From Oscillospiraceae bacterium (GTDB lineage: Bacteria; Bacillota; Clostridia; Oscillospirales; Butyricicoccaceae): a stretch of DNA of 20,817 bases. The notes below the pieces were generated by a model. The model saw nothing but the letters and a program-made list of their open reading frames with translations, did not search any database and had not been told where the DNA came from. The position numbers and the translations under genes were made by a program. Location of the stretch: NCBI GenBank assembly GCA_902797555.1, contig CADBTM010000028.1, forward strand, positions 1 through 20,817, in the 5' to 3' direction. Positions 15,020 through 20,817 of the stretch are shown piece by piece (positions within the stretch are counted from its first letter, which is position 1; each line of letters begins with the position of its first letter).

Positions 15020-16741
15020 TTACAGCTTCCACGCCTTGAGATCGGTGTGGAGCAGATGATGTGCCTCGTGGGAAAGGGGATGCTCCAGATATTCTTCATA
15101 GAGCTTTTGCACCGAGGTGTTTTCGTGGGAGAAGCGGAGAGCAGAGTTCTTGTCCAGGGAATAGAGGTATTTGCCCCGCTCGCCGCCCAGCTCCTGACCG
15201 TCGTGAATGGGCTGACCGCCGCCGCCTCCGCAGCCGGAGGGACAGGCCATGCACTCGATAAAGTCATAGTGCACCTCGCCCTTTTTGACGGCGTCCAGCA
15301 GTCTGCCGATGTTGCCCAGACCGTTGACCACCGCCGTGCGGACGGTGATATCTCCGGCGCGGAAGGTGCGCTCCTTCCAGCCGTCCAGACCCCGGACGCC
15401 GCTGAAGGCGTCGGCATCGGCATTTTCGCCGGTGATGAGGAAATAGGCCGACCGCAAAGCGGCCTCCATCACGCCGCCGGTGGTGCCGAAGATAACGGCG
15501 GCGCCGGTGCCCTCGCCCAGAGGATCGTCAAACTCGCTCTCTCCCAGGCTCATGGGCTCGATCTGGCAGAAGCGCGCCATGCGGACGAACTCGCGGGTGG
15601 TAATGGACATATCCACGTCCCGTCCCGCGCCGGAGTCGTTGACCTCCTCCACCGCGCACTCGTATTTTTTGGCGGTGCAGGGCATGATGGACAGGCAGAA
15701 GATCCGGTTGGGATCGACGCCCAGCTTTTTGGCGAAATAGGTCTTTGCCACCGCGCCGAACATCTGCTGGGGGCTCTTTGCGGTGGACAGGTTTTCCACC
15801 ATCTCGGGGGCGCGCAGCTTGGCATAGCGCACCCATCCGGGACAGCAGGAGGTGAACATGGGCAGCTTGTATTTGTCGGGATGGGTCATGCGCTCCACAA
15901 ACTCGCTGCCCTCCTCCATAATGGTCAGATCGGCGGCAAAATTGGTGTCAAACACATAGTCAAAGCCGATGGCCTTGAGAACGGAAACCATCCGTCCCAC
16001 GGTTGCCTCCTCGTGGGTAAGGCCAAAGGATTCGCCCCACGCGGCGCGGACGGCGGGCGCCACCTGCACCACGCAGATCTTGTCGGGATCGCGCAGCGCG
16101 TCAAAGACCTCCATGGTGTCGTCTCTCGCCCGCAGCGCGCCCACGGGACAGTGGGTGATGCACTGGCCGCAATAGGCGCAGCCGGCATCCTTCAGGTCGA
16201 GGCGATCTCTTACGCCTACGCCGGTGTGGGCGCCGGTGCCCGTCACGTCCCATACGTGCATATCCTGCACCTTATCGCAGAAGGACACGCAGCGCATGCA
16301 GTTGATGCACTTGGAGGTGTCCCGGATGAGGACGTAATCGTGATCCCATTCCCGGAAAACAGGCTGCTGGGGGAAGGGCAGATCGAGGACGTTCATATCC
16401 CGCGCCAGCGTCTGCAGCGAGCAGTTGCCGCTGCGGGTACAGCCGGTGCAGTTGGCATTGTGGCGGGAGAGGATGAGCTCGATGTTGAGCCGTCTTGCGG
16501 CGCGGACACGGGGAGTGTTGGTATGCACCACCATGCCTTCTTCGCAGCCCGCGTTGCAGGCCGCCACCAGCAGGTCGTTGCCCTCTACCTCCACCACACA
16601 CATGCGGCAGGCGCCGATCTCGTTGATATCCTTCAGATAGCACAGCGTGGGGATGCGCAGACCCAGCTGGCGGGCAGCGGTGAGGATCGAGGTGCCCTCC
16701 GTTACCGTGATCTGCCGTCCGTCGATGGTCAATGTTACCAT
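15020..16741 (-). CDS. hydA: [FeFe] hydrogenase catalytic subunit
   Basis: A 573-residue [FeFe] hydrogenase, nearly the same size as Clostridium pasteurianum CpI. It has a plant-type [2Fe-2S] domain (Cys34, 45, 48, 62), a His-Cys3 [4Fe-4S] site (His94, Cys98, 101, 107), two ferredoxin [4Fe-4S] sites (Cys145/148/151/155 and 188/191/194/198) and the H domain. All three H-cluster signatures are intact: TSCCPGW (297-303), MPCTAKKYE (353-361) and ECMACPSGCGGGGGQP (496-511). A C-terminal small-subunit-like tail is present. It makes or oxidises H2 in the cytoplasm, exchanging electrons with ferredoxin and, by context, NAD(P)H through the flavoprotein encoded just upstream; its start overlaps that gene's stop by 7 bases. 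Maturases HydEFG are not in the window. ATG at 16741 has GGAGG upstream. The GltD-like partner recalls group A2 hydrogenases. Confidence 0.95.
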   Translation of the reverse strand: MVTLTIDGRQITVTEGTSILTAARQLGLRIPTLCYLKDINEIGACRMCVVEVEGNDLLVAACNAGCEEGMVVHTNTPRVRAARRLNIELILSRHNANCTGCTRSGNCSLQTLARDMNVLDLPFPQQPVFREWDHDYVLIRDTSKCINCMRCVSFCDKVQDMHVWDVTGTGAHTGVGVRDRLDLKDAGCAYCGQCITHCPVGALRARDDTMEVFDALRDPDKICVVQVAPAVRAAWGESFGLTHEEATVGRMVSVLKAIGFDYVFDTNFAADLTIMEEGSEFVERMTHPDKYKLPMFTSCCPGWVRYAKLRAPEMVENLSTAKSPQQMFGAVAKTYFAKKLGVDPNRIFCLSIMPCTAKKYECAVEEVNDSGAGRDVDMSITTREFVRMARFCQIEPMSLGESEFDDPLGEGTGAAVIFGTTGGVMEAALRSAYFLITGENADADAFSGVRGLDGWKERTFRAGDITVRTAVVNGLGNIGRLLDAVKKGEVHYDFIECMACPSGCGGGGGQPIHDGQELGGERGKYLYSLDKNSALRFSHENTSVQKLYEEYLEHPLSHEAHHLLHTDLKAWKL

Positions 16742-18567
16742 GCCTTTTTCCTCCCTCCCCGGAAAGCGCCGTAGCCGAAGTGATCGCACCGCAGACAGCG
16801 GGAGCACTCCTGATGCGCCTGTTCGTCGGTCAGACATTCTTCGATCAGCTCAAAGTCCTTGATGCGCTCGCCCTCGGGACGATCCACCATATTGCACCGT
16901 CCTGTTGCCAGACGCAGCCGGGCGTGGGCGCGGGGCACGGGAGTATCAAAGTCGATGACGCTGTGATATCCCAGATATTCGTCGATGTTGGCGGCAGCCG
17001 TCTTGCCGGCCTCGATGGCTTTGATGACGGTGGCGGGACCGGAGGCGCAGTCGCCGCCGGCATAGATGCCGTTGGTGCCGGCCACGGCGCCCGATTCCTC
17101 AGCCTGAAGGGTGCCCCAGCGGGAGGCGGTGATGCCGGCCTCGGCAAAGTGGCCGAAGTCGATGGCCTGACCCACGGCGGCGATGATCAGATCACAGGGG
17201 ATATCCTCCTCGGGGAGCTGGGCATCCCGGGGAACGGGACGGCCGTTTTTGTACTCGCCGGGGATCTGGGGCTTGACCCGCAGAGCGGTCACCTTGCCCT
17301 GCTCGTCGGTGACCACCGAGGCGGGCGCCTTGAGGGTGATCAGATCGACGCCCTCGCCGATGGCGCCCTGGATCTCGGCGTGAAGCGCCGTCATATCCTG
17401 CTCCCGGCGACGGTAGACCACGTGCACCTCGGCGGCGCCCAGGCGGATGGCCGTGCGGCTGGCGTCCATGGCCACGTTGCCGCCGCCCACCACGATCACC
17501 CGCTTGCCGCGGATGTCCATGGGCTCGTCGTCGCCCATGGCGCGGAGGAACTGAACGGCGGAAACGACGCCCTCGGCGTCCTCGCCGGGGATGCGCATTT
17601 TCTTATAGGAGTGGGCGCCGATGGCGATGTAAACGCTGTCGAATTTCTCCTGGATCTCGGAGAAGGAGATATCCTTGCCGATCTCCACATTGGTGTGCGC
17701 CTCGATGCCGGTGGAAAGGATCACGTTGATGTCCTCATCCAAGAACCGGGCCGGCAGACGGTAGCGGGGGATGCCGTAGCGCAGCATGCCGCCGAACTTT
17801 TTCTGCTTTTCGTACACCGTGACGCTGTGTCCCATCAGGGTGAGGTAGTAGGCCGCGGTCAGGCCGGTGGGGCCGCCGCCGATGATGGCCACCTTGCGCC
17901 CGGTGGGGGGAGCACACTTGGGAGCGGGAACGTGACCCGCCTTTTCCACGGCGGTGCGCTTGAGGCCGCGGATGTTCACCGAGTCGTCCATGATGTTTCT
18001 GCGGCAGTGCTCCTCACAGGGATGCTCGCAGATCAGGCCGCACACGCTGGGGAAGGGGTTGTCCTCCCGGATGAGCCGCACGGCGTCCGCATATTTTCCC
18101 TCGGAAACCAGGGCGATATAGCCCGGAATATCTACATGAGCGGGGCAGGAGTTGACGCAGGGCACCGCCACAAAGGTGGAAAGACAGCGCCCGGTGGTCA
18201 GATGGGATTCAAAATCGTCCCGGAAGCCCTTGAGGCATTCCAGCACGGTTCGTCCGGCCTCCCGGCCGATGGCGCAGTCGGCAGTGTCGTAAATGGCCTG
18301 TGCGGCACTCTCCAGGGTCTGGATATCCTCCTCCGTGCCGGTACCGTCCAGAATTTTTCCCAACAGGGCGGAAAGCTGGGCAAGTCCGATCCGGCAGGGG
18401 ACGCATTTTCCGCAGCTCTGGGCAAGGCACATGCGCAGAAAAGCATCGGACAGCTCCACGGGACAGTTGCCCTTGGGGGCAACGTCGATGCGGCGCTCCA
18501 GATTTTTGTACATCTCGTCCACGATCTGCTGCGAGCTGTCGGGTGTGTAAATACGCAAACGGCTCAA
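16735..18567 (-). CDS. Fused NuoF-like iron-sulfur / GltD-like FAD-NAD(P)H oxidoreductase
   Basis: A 610-residue fusion. Residues 1-125 match the C-terminal [4Fe-4S] domain of NuoF/HydB (SCGKCVPCRIG, with Cys52/55/58 and Cys98) but lack the FMN/NADH-binding part. Residues at about 128-215 are the iron-sulfur domain of the glutamate synthase small subunit (Cys137, 141, 176, 180, 184, 188). From about 225 follows the FAD/NAD(P) module: GGGPTGL (230-236), GGGNVAMD (361-368), VYRRRE (384-389, Arg-rich as in NADPH users) and GGDCASGP (504-511). A Cys-rich tail (Cys588/591/594) may bind another cluster. It most likely passes electrons between NAD(P)H and the hydrogenase. The start is TTG at 18567, preceded immediately by an in-frame TGA and 9 bases after AAAGGAG; there is no ATG nearby. 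It is not a glutamate synthase: no large subunit is encoded here. Confidence 0.88.
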   Translation of the reverse strand: MSRLRIYTPDSSQQIVDEMYKNLERRIDVAPKGNCPVELSDAFLRMCLAQSCGKCVPCRIGLAQLSALLGKILDGTGTEEDIQTLESAAQAIYDTADCAIGREAGRTVLECLKGFRDDFESHLTTGRCLSTFVAVPCVNSCPAHVDIPGYIALVSEGKYADAVRLIREDNPFPSVCGLICEHPCEEHCRRNIMDDSVNIRGLKRTAVEKAGHVPAPKCAPPTGRKVAIIGGGPTGLTAAYYLTLMGHSVTVYEKQKKFGGMLRYGIPRYRLPARFLDEDINVILSTGIEAHTNVEIGKDISFSEIQEKFDSVYIAIGAHSYKKMRIPGEDAEGVVSAVQFLRAMGDDEPMDIRGKRVIVVGGGNVAMDASRTAIRLGAAEVHVVYRRREQDMTALHAEIQGAIGEGVDLITLKAPASVVTDEQGKVTALRVKPQIPGEYKNGRPVPRDAQLPEEDIPCDLIIAAVGQAIDFGHFAEAGITASRWGTLQAEESGAVAGTNGIYAGGDCASGPATVIKAIEAGKTAAANIDEYLGYHSVIDFDTPVPRAHARLRLATGRCNMVDRPEGERIKDFELIEECLTDEQAHQECSRCLRCDHFGYGAFRGGRKKAW

Positions 18568-18610
18568 TCAATCACGCTCCTTTTTGTTCTTATGATAAGA
18601 ATCCTTTCTC

Positions 18611-18639
18611 AGTTTAGCGTATTGTTAAACATTTGTCAA
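18611..18639 (-). promoter_or_regulatory. Sigma-A promoter of the hydrogenase operon
   Basis: Minus strand: a perfect -35 TTGACA (18634-18639), a 17-base spacer and -10 TAAACT (18611-18616), 44 bases before the TTG start. The remaining upstream stretch to 18720 is AT-rich with no further recognisable element. Confidence 0.85.
18622..18639. promoter_or_regulatory. Candidate Rex (redox-sensing repressor) operator
   Basis: Plus strand TTGTTAA-ACAT-TTGTCAA. The clostridial Rex consensus is TTGTTAA-N4-TTAACAA; the left half matches 7 of 7 and the right half 5 of 7. It covers the -35 and most of the spacer, the right place for a repressor. Rex is known to control fermentation and hydrogenase genes in Clostridia in response to NADH/NAD. 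Confidence 0.6.
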
Positions 18640-18729
18640 GCTATTTTTCGTCATTTTCCCGAAAACCAAAACCGATTCGCCCTTTTGTTTTGGATGTTTT
18701 ACACGACAAACATTTTTAGAAAAAGAAAA

Positions 18730-18754
18730 CCGCCCCGACGGAAGGTCGGGGCGG
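18730..18754 (-). terminator. Intrinsic terminator of pta
   Basis: A perfect 10-bp stem (CCGCCCCGAC at 18730-18739, partner at 18745-18754) with a 5-base loop. On the minus strand it is followed by TTTTCTTTTT. It lies 24 bases after the pta stop. Confidence 0.93.
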
Positions 18755-18777
18755 AGGATGGAGCAAAAAACCGGATC

Positions 18778-19788
18778 TTACAGAGCGGCGGTGATGATGG
18801 CCATCTTATAGACCTCGTCGGCGTCGCAGCCGCGGGACAGGTCGTTGATGGGGGCGTTCAGACCCAGCAGGATCGGGCCGTAAGCGGCATAGCCGCCCAG
18901 ACGCTGGGCGATCTTATAGCCGATGTTGCCCGCTTCGATCATGGGGAAGATAAAGGTGTTGGCATAGCCTGCCACGGGAGAGCCGGGGAACTTGAGCTGG
19001 CCGACGGTGGGGGACACGGCGGCGTCAAACTGCATCTCGCCGTCGATGTTCAGCTCGGGATGGGTCTCCTTGACGACCTTGGTGGCCTCCTGAGACAGAG
19101 CGACGGTGCCGCCCTTGCCGGAGCCCTTGGTGGAAAAGCTGAGCACGGCGATCTTCGGGTCGATGCCGAAGGTCTTGGCGCAGCCGGCGGCCTCCACGGC
19201 CACCTCAGCCAGCTTCTGCGCGGCGGTGAAGGTGACGTTGCCGTCCTTGTCCACGGTGTCCTGATAGTCGATGTTCACGGCGCAGTCGGCCATGCAGATG
19301 GTGCGCAGATTCTCGTCGCCGGTCTCGCGGTTCAGAATAAAGCAGGAGCTCACCAAATGTGCGCCGGGCTTGGTCTTGACCAGCTGCAGCGCGGGGCGGA
19401 TGGTGTCGGCGGTGGAATAGGTGGCGCCGCCCAGCAGGCAGTCGGCCTTGCCCATCTTCACCAGCATGGTGCCGAAATAGTTGCCCTTCATCAGGTTGGC
19501 GCGGCACTCCTCAGGGCTCATCTTGCCCTTGCGCAGAGCCACCATGGTCTCCACCATCTTGTCCATCTCGGGATAGGTGGCGGGGTCGATGATCTCGGCG
19601 CCGGTGATGTCAAAGCCATCCTTGGCGGCAGCGGCCTTGACGGCCTCCTCGCCGCCCACCAGCACCACGCCCATCAGCTTTTCCGCCAGCAGGCGGGAGG
19701 CGGCGGACAGGATGCGGGCGTCGGTGCCCTCGGTAAAGACGATGGTCTTGGGCTGAGCCTTGACCTTCGCGGTCAGTTTGTCAAACAT
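18778..19788 (-). CDS. pta: Phosphate acetyltransferase
   Basis: A 336-residue enzyme of the normal length for the short clostridial Pta. It converts acetyl-CoA and phosphate to acetyl phosphate and CoA, the step before acetate kinase in ATP-forming acetate production, in the cytoplasm. Recognisable stretches include PKTIVFTEGTDARILSAASR (N-terminal), CLLGGATYSTADTIRPALQL, SFSTKGSGKG, ELNIDGEMQFDAAV and the C-terminal YGPILLGLNAPINDLSRGC, all typical of the PTA_PTB family. GEMQFDAAV and the ending NDLSRG point to Pta rather than phosphate butyryltransferase. I chose ATG 19788, 8 bases after GGAGG; the ATG at 19803 would place that site inside the gene. It has its own promoter and terminator, and no acetate kinase gene is adjacent. 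Confidence 0.95.
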   Translation of the reverse strand: MFDKLTAKVKAQPKTIVFTEGTDARILSAASRLLAEKLMGVVLVGGEEAVKAAAAKDGFDITGAEIIDPATYPEMDKMVETMVALRKGKMSPEECRANLMKGNYFGTMLVKMGKADCLLGGATYSTADTIRPALQLVKTKPGAHLVSSCFILNRETGDENLRTICMADCAVNIDYQDTVDKDGNVTFTAAQKLAEVAVEAAGCAKTFGIDPKIAVLSFSTKGSGKGGTVALSQEATKVVKETHPELNIDGEMQFDAAVSPTVGQLKFPGSPVAGYANTFIFPMIEAGNIGYKIAQRLGGYAAYGPILLGLNAPINDLSRGCDADEVYKMAIITAAL

Positions 19789-19845
19789 TGCGGTTTCCTC
19801 CATATCATATAAAAATAAAATGCGAAAGAATCTTGTCTACCCCAC

Positions 19846-19874
19846 AGTGTAGCACAGCCCACCGCGGATTGCAA
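19846..19874 (-). promoter_or_regulatory. Promoter of pta
   Basis: Minus strand: -35 TTGCAA (19869-19874), a 17-base spacer and an extended -10 TGCTACACT ending at 19846. It is 58 bases before the chosen ATG. No operator-like repeat is visible around it. Confidence 0.7.
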
Positions 19875-19902
19875 GGCGTCCGGGAAGAAAAACATAAGAA
19901 AA

Positions 19903-19920
19903 GCGCCCCAAGCGGGGCGC
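19903..19920 (-). terminator. Intrinsic terminator after the small membrane protein gene
   Basis: A perfect 7-bp GC stem (GCGCCCC at 19903-19909, GGGGCGC at 19914-19920) with a 4-base loop, followed on the minus strand by TTTTCTT. It is 12 bases after the stop codon at 19932. Confidence 0.85.
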
Positions 19921-19931
19921 GGGAGGGGTGG

Positions 19932-20168
19932 TTATTCGCGATTCTTCTTGCTTTTGCTCCATTGAATCAAACGGTAGGAGAGTACGCAAATGGACAAAAC
20001 CTGCGAAGCCAAAAAGATCAGGGCGAAGGGCAGCGACATCGCTCCGGGATGCGCGATCCAAAGAACGACAAAGAGAACCAGCAAAAACACGTGGATCGCA
20101 AGGCATACGGCACAGAAGCGGGGAGAGAGCGCGGGCTCAGAGCCTGGGTTTTCGTTGTGAAGCTTCAT
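19932..20168 (-). CDS. Small two-helix membrane protein (possible immunity protein)
   Basis: A 78-residue protein starting at ATG 20168. A hydrophilic head (MKLHNENPGSEPALSPRF) is followed by two predicted membrane helices (about 19-39 and 44-64) separated by a short turn (HPGAMS), and a basic tail (WSKSKKNRE). I do not recognise the family. The start is uncertain: there is no clear ribosome binding site before ATG 20168, and a TTG at 20183 would add five residues and overlap the upstream gene. The gap to the stop of the larger AT-rich gene is only 5 bases, so translation is probably coupled. Small hydrophobic proteins with basic tails directly behind a secreted peptide or toxin gene are often self-immunity proteins; that is inference from position only. 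Confidence 0.65.
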   Translation of the reverse strand: MKLHNENPGSEPALSPRFCAVCLAIHVFLLVLFVVLWIAHPGAMSLPFALIFLASQVLSICVLSYRLIQWSKSKKNRE

Positions 20169-20173
20169 AAGAG

Positions 20174-20817
20174 TTAAATCCAATCAACAATATCATAGTC
20201 ATCGTAATAGGAATATAACCGCCAGTAAGCGTCATCAGCAAAAGCTGTATTGTGTGATGAAAATGCAGATTGAGAATAATAAGAACCACTATATTGTGTA
20301 TGAGAAGTCCCTTGTAGGTCAAAAGAATACTTAATGCCAGAAATGGTATTGTTCATACTGGTATTGAAGGGGTTTGTTAAATACCAATCATTGGAATACC
20401 AATTTGCTTTGACTACAAAGGTGGGTAAAGTAAAAGCTACAGAAGAACCGGATGCTACAATACCACAAATAGTGAGAATCCTTGAAGCAACTGCTGACGC
20501 AATAGCACCAGGCACAGTGAAGACGGAGGCAATTAAGCCAACGAGGCCAGCAACCGATGCGTAATGCCCCATAAAATTATATTCTTGCTGAATACCGCTA
20601 TCTGTACTTAATGTTAAATCAATATAATTATAACCTACCGCATAGCCTTGCGAATAAGAACGATACTTAATTCTGCCGACATAATTTGAGGATAACGCTT
20701 TAGGGCTCAGCTTTTCATTTTTCATATCCGCTGGATGTGCTTTTATAAAACTACATTCCTGATGGCCGTTTGTATAAACAGTTTCCTTGATGATATTTTC
20801 CTCGCGATTCAATAACG
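20174..20817 (-). CDS. AT-rich hypothetical protein, 5' end outside the window
   Basis: At least 212 residues are visible; the frame stays open to the right edge, so the true start is probably outside, although a TTG at 20812 is possible. The first visible part is polar (ENIIKETVYTNGHQECSFIK). A Gly/Ala/Val/Ile-rich hydrophobic stretch runs from about 84 to 134 (SVAGLVGLIASVFTVPGAIA and on). The last 80 residues are rich in Tyr, Ser, Asn and Asp (YWRLYSYYDDYDIVDWI at the end). I do not recognise the family. Base composition is unlike the rest: 22 of 60 bases in 20281-20340 are G or C, against 46 of 60 in 17401-17460. This suggests recent transfer. The small membrane protein gene follows at 5 bases. 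A large unmodified bacteriocin or secreted toxin is one possibility; a phage or mobile-element cargo protein is another. Confidence 0.6.
   Translation of the reverse strand, partial: LLNREENIIKETVYTNGHQECSFIKAHPADMKNEKLSPKALSSNYVGRIKYRSYSQGYAVGYNYIDLTLSTDSGIQQEYNFMGHYASVAGLVGLIASVFTVPGAIASAVASRILTICGIVASGSSVAFTLPTFVVKANWYSNDWYLTNPFNTSMNNTISGIKYSFDLQGTSHTQYSGSYYSQSAFSSHNTAFADDAYWRLYSYYDDYDIVDWI

Noticed and set aside
13127..16774. A 1,215-codon plus-strand frame across the sensor and hydrogenase genes
   Set aside because: Also in antisense register to the real genes; it runs through a terminator and a promoter, and the minus-strand products are unmistakable.
16742..16837. A longer N-terminus for the hydrogenase (start at 16837)
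   Set aside because: It would overlap the flavoprotein gene by about 100 bases; ATG 16741 has GGAGG upstream and gives the CpI-like numbering of all cluster ligands.
16732..19812. A 1,026-codon plus-strand frame opposite the flavoprotein and pta genes
   Set aside because: Same antisense-register effect; it crosses the hydrogenase promoter and the pta terminator and resembles no protein family.
19789..19874. A Rex-type site at the pta promoter
   Set aside because: No TTGTTAA/TTAACAA-like pair is present there; only the -35 and extended -10 are visible.

Overview
The window looks like a chromosomal segment of a high-GC Clostridia member, most likely a gut Oscillospiraceae (Oscillibacter/Flavonifractor/Lawsonibacter-like). 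This is inferred from an [FeFe] hydrogenase paired with a NuoF/GltD-type flavoprotein, a clostridial phosphate acetyltransferase, a 7TM histidine-kinase-like sensor of a type common in gut Clostridia, strong GGAGG ribosome binding sites and GC-rich coding DNA. The genus cannot be fixed from the sequence alone. Coding density is high and no stretch over about 165 bases lacks a gene. I saw no rRNA, tRNA, CRISPR array, insertion sequence or riboswitch.

Layout. (1) 1-1864, plus strand: the end of a carboxymuconolactone decarboxylase-family gene, a lipid-anchored flavodoxin, a possible 29-codon ORF and an alpha/beta hydrolase, linked by overlaps and closed by a two-way terminator. (2) 1927-9078, minus strand: one gene for a secreted protein of 2,383 residues with fibronectin III, carboxypeptidase-regulatory-like and Ig-like parts. 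(3) 9190-11294, minus: a two-gene lipoprotein operon (238-aa unknown, then a 435-aa beta-helix protein) with its own terminator. (4) 11408-14955, minus: a three-gene signalling operon. It encodes a 7TM sensor with a degenerate kinase half, an apparently intact histidine kinase and a NarL/LuxR-type response regulator, behind a near-consensus promoter. (5) 14978-18639, minus: a hydrogenase operon with a fused NuoF-like/GltD-like flavoprotein and a 573-aa [FeFe] hydrogenase, under a consensus promoter overlapped by a Rex-like site. (6) 18730-19874, minus: pta as a single-gene unit. (7) 19903-20817, minus: an AT-rich gene entering from the right edge plus a small membrane protein, different in composition from the rest.

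The most interesting reading joins regions 2-4. A 28-base box occurs twice, 26 of 28 bases identical. One copy lies 76 bases upstream of the giant secreted-protein gene, the other 80 bases upstream of the lipoprotein operon. In both, the box covers the place where a -35 element should be, and a -10-like hexamer follows 15 or 16 bases later. The simplest model is that the adjacent response regulator binds the box and switches on a surface/secreted programme in response to something sensed by the two membrane proteins. The hydrogenase and pta units fit fermentative hydrogen and acetate metabolism, with the hydrogenase probably controlled by the NADH/NAD ratio.
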